Shown here: positions 12,101-17,410 of the stretch, in pieces | Position numbering within the stretch: position 1 is the first letter of the stretch | Layout of the letters: each line of letters opens with the position of its first letter | DNA from: CAZAYP01 sp964489425 [NCBI: uncultured Verrucomicrobiota bacterium] | GTDB lineage: Bacteria; Verrucomicrobiota; Kiritimatiellia; RZYC01 | Length of the DNA stretch: 21,935 nt | Direction: 5' to 3' | NCBI GenBank assembly: GCA_964489425.1 | Contig: CAZAYP010000078.1 | Span: forward strand, 1-21,935 | The notes under the pieces: generated by a model | What the model saw: only the letters and a program-made list of their open reading frames with translations | Database searches by the model: none | Told to the model about the DNA's origin: nothing | Program-made: the position numbers and the translations under genes

Positions 12101-13198
12101 ATGAAGAAAATACCCTTCTACGAATTGGATTGCTCGCTGCCGTTGGCCCAACGTTGGGATGCGCTACCGAAATCGTTGCGCGCATCGGGCCGGATACTGG
12201 CGCGGCGTGGCATTGCGGATTTGGCGCAGTATAAGGCCGTCGGTGTGGTTGGCGTGGCCTTTCGGCTCATTACGAAGTGGCGGAATCCGTACCGTGGAGA
12301 AATCAAGGGGGCGGCGCGGGTGCTGGGCATCGATTACAATGAGGCGGTTACGCTGAACTTTCAGTACGAGATCAGCCAGATGGTAGCCTTTGGATCTAAG
12401 CTATGGGAGGGAAAGCTGGGCGACAGGCTGCGGAGCGTGACGGCAACCTTGAAGCGGCATGCGGCCGTCTTCAGGAAAGGTGCCATGGCCTGTACTGCCG
12501 GGGCGCGCTACGTTGATTGTCTCGGCATGACGCATGTGCGGTCCCTGGATTGGCCGGTTGCTGGGTTGGGGCGGCACACGCTGATTATCCACCACGTCAA
12601 CAACCCTACTGGTAACTTTTTCAGCGTGGGATGGCCGGGCTATAGCGGCGCCCTTTCCGGCTATAAACCAGGTGCGTTCAGCGCCACGATCAACCAGGCT
12701 GATGTAATCCGGATGCCCAACCTGCAGTGGCCACCAGCGCATTTGCTACGCTGGGTATTCGAAAACTGCCGCACCTACAACGAGGCGCTGCAATATCTGC
12801 GCCATACGCCAGTCTGCTTTCCGGCATTCGTGTTGTTGGCCGGCCCTGATAACGCCGCCGTAATCGAGATGGGACCCGATGGAAGCACGGTGAAGCCCAT
12901 GAAAGCCGCTGAGCCTGTAGTTATCGCCAATGACTACGTGAGCGCCAAGCGCCGGAAGATGGCGGGTGTGTACGGGCAGGATGGGGACTCTGACCACCGG
13001 CGCAACGTGCTTTTACGGCGACTGCGCAGGCTTGGGCGCGGCACCATAGCCCAGGCGCTGCGATTGGTCCGTGATCCGCCAGTGGCCAACGCGGACAGTA
13101 GGCAGCAAATGGTAGTCGCCCACGGTCCCCGGTCCCTGCTGGTCGTTGGCCGGGAAAACAAGAAAACTGTGTCGCGGTCGCTAATCGGGCCGCTATGA
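12101..13198 (+). CDS. Acid-ceramidase/NAAA-like Ntn hydrolase (linear amide C-N hydrolase)
   Basis: ATG 12101 follows TGGAGTCAAT. In this 365-residue protein the family pattern is clear: NFQYEIS (86-92) precedes the nucleophile, MACTAG with Cys131 is where autocleavage would expose an N-terminal Cys, HVRSLDWP supplies Arg147 and Asp150, FFSVGWPGYSGALSGYKPGA with FSATINQ (about 174-200) is the GY-G-LTG-KP-FS-N signature, and TYNEALQYLRHTPVCFPAFV matches the later family motif. Acid ceramidase and NAAA hydrolyse N-acyl amides (ceramides, N-acylethanolamines); bacterial relatives include bile-salt and penicillin amidases. Roughly 35 extra residues separate the YE motif and Cys131. No signal peptide is seen, so it probably acts in the cytoplasm or is released by lysis. 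Substrate is unknown. It is the last gene of the plus-strand array. Confidence 0.8.
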   Translation: MKKIPFYELDCSLPLAQRWDALPKSLRASGRILARRGIADLAQYKAVGVVGVAFRLITKWRNPYRGEIKGAARVLGIDYNEAVTLNFQYEISQMVAFGSKLWEGKLGDRLRSVTATLKRHAAVFRKGAMACTAGARYVDCLGMTHVRSLDWPVAGLGRHTLIIHHVNNPTGNFFSVGWPGYSGALSGYKPGAFSATINQADVIRMPNLQWPPAHLLRWVFENCRTYNEALQYLRHTPVCFPAFVLLAGPDNAAVIEMGPDGSTVKPMKAAEPVVIANDYVSAKRRKMAGVYGQDGDSDHRRNVLLRRLRRLGRGTIAQALRLVRDPPVANADSRQQMVVAHGPRSLLVVGRENKKTVSRSLIGPL

Positions 13199-13254
13199 AT
13201 GCCGCGCCCTGATTGGCGGGGCCTTGTTCTGCTCCATCCATCCGAAGTGGTGGA

Positions 13255-13782
13255 TCAGCGCCACGCGATTAGCGAGGGCGGCGGGTCAGCGGAAAACACC
13301 GGCGGCTCGCCACGGTCGGCATCCGGCACCGGCCTGGGCGCAGGCAGATCCTTAAAGCTGATGGCTAAGATTTCCTTCGCCAGCTCTGCCCGGTGCGTTT
13401 CCGAAGTTTGTACCACAAGCCTATCTCGCCAATTCAGTAGTGCCACTTCGGCGGAAGTCGGCGCGCGGCGGACGTAGGGCTCTTTGCTTCGACCGTACAG
13501 GGTGCGGAACACTAATATGTCCGTGGCCGCCTTCTTAAAGGCGGTCAACTCGTCACCCTCCAACGCGAGGGCCCGGCATAGGCATACGTAGGTGGGGTAG
13601 GTGATAATGCGTCGGCCCCGTTCCAGCATCGCCACCAATGACTTTGACCGACCGGCGCGCTTGGCCAATTCTCCGATGGTTAGGTTTTTTTGCAGTCGCA
13701 ACAACCTCAGCGTTTGCGTGAATTCGCGGATTAAATCATAAAGATTCCTCGGATCCTGCGGCATTTCTTCAGCGTTCATCAT
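13255..13782 (-). CDS. Xre-family helix-turn-helix regulator with C-terminal extension
   Basis: The 175-residue protein starts at ATG 13782 (or 13779) just after AAGGAGAACACC. Residues about 20-80 form a Cro/C1-type HTH: LRLLRLQKNLTIGELAKRAG, RSKSLVAMLERGRRI and TYPTYVCLCRALAL, with the usual five-helix spacing. The C-terminal half (about 85-175) is not a peptidase or known sensor domain. It ends in a proline-rich tail. It is the last minus-strand gene, converges on the Ntn-hydrolase gene with only 56 nt between stops, and has its own upstream gap with repeated elements, so it is probably expressed separately and may regulate its own promoter. Confidence 0.82.
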   Translation of the reverse strand: MMNAEEMPQDPRNLYDLIREFTQTLRLLRLQKNLTIGELAKRAGRSKSLVAMLERGRRIITYPTYVCLCRALALEGDELTAFKKAATDILVFRTLYGRSKEPYVRRAPTSAEVALLNWRDRLVVQTSETHRAELAKEILAISFKDLPAPRPVPDADRGEPPVFSADPPPSLIAWR

Positions 13783-13813
13783 GGTGTTCTCCTTATATTT
13801 TATTTGTTAGTTG

Positions 13814-13875
13814 TGTTGTATGGGCGTCCCTGCCATATGCGTAAATATCTGTGTCCGGTGCACTGTTGTGGGCGT
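13814..13875. promoter_or_regulatory. Imperfect direct repeats upstream of the Xre regulator (possible operator)
   Basis: TGTTGTATGGGCGT (13814-13827) and TGTTGTGGGCGT (13864-13875) are near-identical and about 50 bp apart, 32-93 bp upstream of the regulator's start. An AT-rich stretch lies between them and the ribosome site. They could be binding sites for the regulator itself. No clean -35/-10 pair can be defined. The whole gap 13783-14029 (247 bases) holds no believable gene. Confidence 0.3.
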
Positions 13876-13982
13876 TTATGTGTTGCGCGAATATAGGTTC
13901 GACGACACGGGCGGTCTTCATAGTAGGGCCGGCCGATCGTTATTCACATTGTTCGCTTCCTTGTCGGCTATCGGAGGTGATA

Positions 13983-14011
13983 GCCCAGGCTGGGATTGGA
14001 CCAGCCTGGGC
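13983..14011 (-). terminator. Strong hairpin downstream of the 14030-14317 gene
   Basis: GCCCAGGCTGG (13983-13993) pairs perfectly over 11 bp with CCAGCCTGGGC (14001-14011) around a 7-nt loop. It lies 19 nt past the stop of the minus-strand gene ending at 14030, where a transcript end is expected. Neither strand shows a T run after the stem, so termination may need Rho, or the hairpin may protect the 3' end. Confidence 0.45.
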
Positions 14012-14029
14012 GCGTGTGTTTACGGCCCC

Positions 14030-14317
14030 TTATGGCTCCTTGTCCGGAAGGAACTCGATATAAAGCCCGGCGAGTTCATGGCCGGCCGTATGGATGGCCT
14101 TAGGGGACCCATTGGACAGCAGCAACTGCTTTATGGTCGCGCAGCTTTTAAGTGCTGACGCCTTCCATTTATCGGGCCAGCCGAGATCCAGTTCTGCCAT
14201 CCTCGGCAACATCTCGACCAGCTGCGTCAAGATGTCCCGATATTCTTTTTCCTTGTCCGTTGCAGGCCAAGTAAACGGCTGCTCCGAACGCTGCGTGATG
14301 TTTTTCTTCATCATCAT
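14030..14317 (-). CDS. Hypothetical protein, up to 95 aa
   Basis: Three consecutive ATG codons (14317, 14314, 14311) follow TAGGAG; the spacing favours the second or third. The protein (KKNITQRSEQPFTWPATDKE ...) is mostly helical (YRDILTQLVEMLPRMAELDL, then IKQLLLSNGSPKAIHTAGHE). It has no membrane span or cysteine cluster. No family is recognised. It follows the 88-aa gene by 67 nt in the same direction and is followed by a strong hairpin. Confidence 0.6.
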   Translation of the reverse strand: MMMKKNITQRSEQPFTWPATDKEKEYRDILTQLVEMLPRMAELDLGWPDKWKASALKSCATIKQLLLSNGSPKAIHTAGHELAGLYIEFLPDKEP

Positions 14318-14384
14318 TCACTCCTAATATTTGTTCATTTCCCTGGTTATCTGCTCGTGATTCCCCCAACTGCGGTTATTTTCC

Positions 14385-14651
14385 CTATACAACATGCTCC
14401 TTTCTGTTGATGATTTGGGGCAACTGCTCACTGTTCTTCGCGGCGGCCTGCTGCAGCTGCTTCATTTCATTAATCCAGTTTCCATAATCCACGTTCCACT
14501 GGTGGATATCCGCGGTGCTTATGTTCTGCGGTAGTTCGTCGCGCAAACCCCAGCGCAGGTGTGGTGGCACCAGCGATATCAGCCCGTATTCTTCGTCGTC
14601 GCTGACTGGCTGTGCCCGGATGTGTACTGAGTTGTCATTTATCGGACGCAT
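14385..14651 (-). CDS. Hypothetical protein, 88 aa
   Basis: ATG 14651 follows AGGAGAAAATCA, a good ribosome site. The gene overlaps the end of the upstream HYT-motif gene by 17 nt. The protein (MRPINDNSVHIRAQPVSDDE ...) has an LVPPHLRWGLRDELPQ segment, then a tryptophan-containing helix (IHQWNVDYGNWINEMKQLQQ) and a polar end. If the upstream gene is a toxin-like enzyme, this overlapping gene would be the place to look for its antidote, but the sequence itself shows no evidence of that. No family is recognised. Confidence 0.6.
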   Translation of the reverse strand: MRPINDNSVHIRAQPVSDDEEYGLISLVPPHLRWGLRDELPQNISTADIHQWNVDYGNWINEMKQLQQAAAKNSEQLPQIINRKEHVV

Positions 14652-15225
14652 TGATTTTCTCCTGTTGTTTTTGGCCTACTGAGCGCCTGCCCACGGAATG
14701 GTATTTATGGGTTACGAAGCCCGCATCGAGAACCCATTCGCGGCCACTCCAATTCTCGACACGACGCCATGCTGTAGAAGAAATTGCTGTTGGGCTTACC
14801 GCCCACGCGTTCGGATCTGCGCCGCACGCGTACCCACATTCGGCGAGATGCCAGCGGTAACAGTCGGGGATGCCGGCGCGTACAAAGTAGCTATCCCAAT
14901 AAAACAGGATTCGTGGATCAACCTGTATGCGGGCAATCGGTGGCGTGTCGCCGGTGCGCAGATCATCAACGGCAACCGCCCAGTGAGCGTTTACAAGGCT
15001 TGTGGCATTGGCGGTGGGTTCCCATATTGGCGCACTACTCGTCCACGCCAGATCGCACACTAGGACGCCATCCATGCGCCATTGGCTCTTCCGGATACAA
15101 CCATCCTCAAGGATCGATTCCAGGGCCGCCATGGAGGTGTAATGCCACTGGGGTCGGTGATGGTGGTGTAGTTTGTTTATCATGGGCGGCCTATTGGTGA
15201 TTGAATTGATTGCATCGTTAAACAT
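14635..15225 (-). CDS. HYT-motif protein, possibly ADP-ribosyltransferase-like
   Basis: The start is taken as ATG 15225, which overlaps the polymerase stop by 8 nt. ATG 15183 (MINKLHHHH) is an alternative and a longer frame to 15276 overlaps more of the polymerase. Residues 26-47 read QWHYTSMAALESILEDGCIR, a hydrophobic-His-Tyr-Thr motif followed by a helix and a DG turn, as at the start of KptA/DarT/Arr-like ADP-ribosyltransferases. WTSSAPIWEPTAN (61-73) matches a recurring WFSxNxxWExTA motif of phage and plasmid proteins of the same layout, and DPNAWAVSPTAISSTAWRRV lies near the end. The ART fold is inferred from the motif only; the catalytic Glu cannot be assigned. Downstream of the replication genes, it may be an accessory host-modifying or defence gene. 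Confidence 0.6.
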   Translation of the reverse strand: MFNDAINSITNRPPMINKLHHHHRPQWHYTSMAALESILEDGCIRKSQWRMDGVLVCDLAWTSSAPIWEPTANATSLVNAHWAVAVDDLRTGDTPPIARIQVDPRILFYWDSYFVRAGIPDCYRWHLAECGYACGADPNAWAVSPTAISSTAWRRVENWSGREWVLDAGFVTHKYHSVGRRSVGQKQQEKINASDK

Positions 15226-17410
15226 TCCGGCCCATGTCTGGTCCCGAATCCGCAGTCTTAACGAGTGGTGGCCCAACGTGCTCTTCAGGCTCGTAGGGGA
15301 TCAGGCGGCCGGCAGCGTCGTACAAGGCCTTGGCGTGCTTGTCCCAGCGGCGCATGACGGCGTATTCGGTGCTGATCGTGACGTCTGGGCAAATCAGCTT
15401 CATGGCGGCGATCATGATGCGGGAAATATCTTCTGCGACCGGCCTGTAGTCTTCGGCCTCGGGCACCTCGACTAGCACCTCGTCGTGGACAAATGTGACG
15501 ACGCGATAGCCGGCACGTACCAAGTCATAGAGAGCGATTTTGGCCCCATCTGCAGCAGCGCCTTGGAACGGCGTATTTCGCGCTTCGCAGTAGGTGCAGC
15601 CCGCCCGGATGCGCCCAGTGATCGTGACCGCGGAATCCTTGGGGGTCAGGGCCTGCTGGACATCGCGTGATCCCGTTCGTGCGGCGATCTGGCGCGTCAG
15701 CTTCGGGTGGTCTGCCAGCGCCTCTGCGATTTTACGCCAGGCCCACTCCAACTCTTGCCTACTGAATACGCGGCCTTTGCTGGTCGCCGTGGCCCCACCG
15801 GCGATGCGTAGAAGAATCATGGCGGGTATGGTTTCGTCAGGGATACGGGCCGCTGGATAATCGGCCAGGTCCATAGAGCGAACGAGCTTGGCCGGAGCCC
15901 CTTCATCGGCCAAGTATAGATCCATCTCAGGGTAAAGCGACAGCCACTGCGCACGCCAGGTTGCGGCTTCGGCGGGTGATAGGATCACGTCATAGGTCGT
16001 GGCGGCGTAGCTCATCAGGCCGTTCACGCCCATGCCGCCCGGGAGGCCGAATCCGACGGCCTTGGCCTTGCGCCGTTCTTCGCCGGTTATATCGGCCGGA
16101 TCTTTGTTGAGGATCTGGGCCGCGGTGAACACGTGCAGGTCCACGCCTTGGTTGATCAGATCGCGCATGCGGGATTGGCCGTAGCGGTTAAAGGTGATCT
16201 GGGCGAGGGTGCAAAGCTCCAGCATGCGATAGTCGCACCCAATGAACACGTGGCCCGGCGCGGGGACGATGCAACCACGGATTTTACCTTCACGTGGCAG
16301 GTTCTGGACATTAGGGCTGCTGCAGGAGGATCGGCCGGTTACCATAAGCAAGGAATAATGGGGATGCACCCGACCGCCCACACCGCGAAGATGGGCCAAA
16401 TAGGTGCTGCGGAGCTTGGAAAACGTGGAATACTTCAGGAACGCCGCGACAAACTCATCATCGGCAACAATGCTCAAGTCGTCGGCAGCCTGGCTGAAGT
16501 GCGGTGATTTTTTACACCTCGGGATGGCCACGCCACGTCGGGCCGCGATGTCCGCCATTATGCGATTGTAGGTGGCCCGTACACCCTTCCGGCCGGGGAT
16601 GTACCCGAAGTTGGCCAATATGTTTTTCTGCACTTGGATCGCCGCGGCCACTTCGCGCTCAGCCACCTCGACAGCCTCGGCGTCGATGCCCAGGCCGTAG
16701 CGCTCGATGCGGCGCAGGGCGATGTCGCCACGCAGTTGGACGTGATGGCTGAGGGGACCATACAGTGCCGGGCTGCCGGGTATGCCGGGTGTGCCGGGTT
16801 GTAGAAGGGGTGCCGGATACCCGGCATGCAGGCGCGCGGCGTCGTCTTCGAGCATCAACCCCAGTTCGTACGTGGCGATGGCGTCCTGGCCGGCGTAGAT
16901 GAGGTGTTGGGTTGGGATATTTTGGTACTGAACACTGGTACCGTTAAAAAACTGACCGAATCCGCATCGTATTCTCTCATCCTTATTTAATGGAACATGC
17001 AGCAGCTTGTCACTCATCACGTCGAGCTTATACCCAGAAGGCATTGCAATTCCCTTGGTCGCGAGCACGAGGAGGCGCCATAAAATCGAGATATCGACGA
17101 TGCGCCCGGCCATTATCATGGGGTGGAAATCGAACCCACTGGTCTTTTCCGTGACGTTGATATCAAAGGCCGCGGTATGCATATACACCTTGGACGCGGC
17201 ATGCACTGTCCAGAACTTATGTAGATCTTGACGTCGAATGAAATGGACCGTATCGCCCTGGAATGTGCTAGCGATTACAACATCTTTCACGTAGTTGGGA
17301 TCGGTTTCAGTGGTGGTCTCAGTGTCGTATGCAAACACGTCGCCAATACAACCCATCGTCGGCGCCCATACCGTTGCATCATAACTCCTCTTGTCCCAAG
17401 GTAGTTTCAT
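15218..17410 (-). CDS. Phage-type family A DNA polymerase with 3'-5' exonuclease domain
   Basis: ATG 17410 is chosen over 17425 because GGGGAGA lies just upstream and the ATG overlaps the primase stop (ATGA). The 730-residue protein has an exonuclease domain with Exo I AYDTET (Asp29, Glu31), a probable Exo II Asp in AAFDINV, and Exo III YAGQD (Tyr172, Asp176), so proofreading should be active. The polymerase domain has TGRSSCSSPNVQNLPR (about 358-373), motif A GCDYRMLEL (Asp393), motif B RRKAKAVGFGLPGGMG (446-461) and motif C FVHDEV (His642, Asp643, Glu644). Motif B keeps Arg, Lys and Phe, but the usual NFG..YG reads GFGLPGG, so the Tyr766 equivalent is Gly. About 110 residues separate motif B and the C-terminal part, and a CTYC pair lies near 605-608. 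A short xPG repeat is present around 204-215. Confidence 0.93.
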   Translation of the reverse strand: MKLPWDKRSYDATVWAPTMGCIGDVFAYDTETTTETDPNYVKDVVIASTFQGDTVHFIRRQDLHKFWTVHAASKVYMHTAAFDINVTEKTSGFDFHPMIMAGRIVDISILWRLLVLATKGIAMPSGYKLDVMSDKLLHVPLNKDERIRCGFGQFFNGTSVQYQNIPTQHLIYAGQDAIATYELGLMLEDDAARLHAGYPAPLLQPGTPGIPGSPALYGPLSHHVQLRGDIALRRIERYGLGIDAEAVEVAEREVAAAIQVQKNILANFGYIPGRKGVRATYNRIMADIAARRGVAIPRCKKSPHFSQAADDLSIVADDEFVAAFLKYSTFSKLRSTYLAHLRGVGGRVHPHYSLLMVTGRSSCSSPNVQNLPREGKIRGCIVPAPGHVFIGCDYRMLELCTLAQITFNRYGQSRMRDLINQGVDLHVFTAAQILNKDPADITGEERRKAKAVGFGLPGGMGVNGLMSYAATTYDVILSPAEAATWRAQWLSLYPEMDLYLADEGAPAKLVRSMDLADYPAARIPDETIPAMILLRIAGGATATSKGRVFSRQELEWAWRKIAEALADHPKLTRQIAARTGSRDVQQALTPKDSAVTITGRIRAGCTYCEARNTPFQGAAADGAKIALYDLVRAGYRVVTFVHDEVLVEVPEAEDYRPVAEDISRIMIAAMKLICPDVTISTEYAVMRRWDKHAKALYDAAGRLIPYEPEEHVGPPLVKTADSGPDMGRNV
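16766..16800 (-). repeat. 9-bp repeat array inside the polymerase gene
   Basis: Four tandem copies of TGCCGGG(T/C)N are seen on the plus strand: three spaced exactly 9 bp, one offset by 1 bp. In the minus-strand reading frame they encode the tripeptide repeat PGTPGIPGSPA, in a linker between the exonuclease and polymerase domains. The unit is nearly the same as in the arrays inside the primase gene. Confidence 0.8.

Noticed and set aside
13199-13254. Bidirectional terminator between the convergent clusters
   Set aside because: Only an imperfect stem with a bulge (AATCGGGC with GCCCTGATT, partly within the upstream gene's end) and no T tract was found, too weak to list.
13811-14158. Plus-strand frame of 115 codons upstream of the Xre gene
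   Set aside because: No ribosome site; it crosses the strong hairpin and lies antisense to the 14030-14317 gene.
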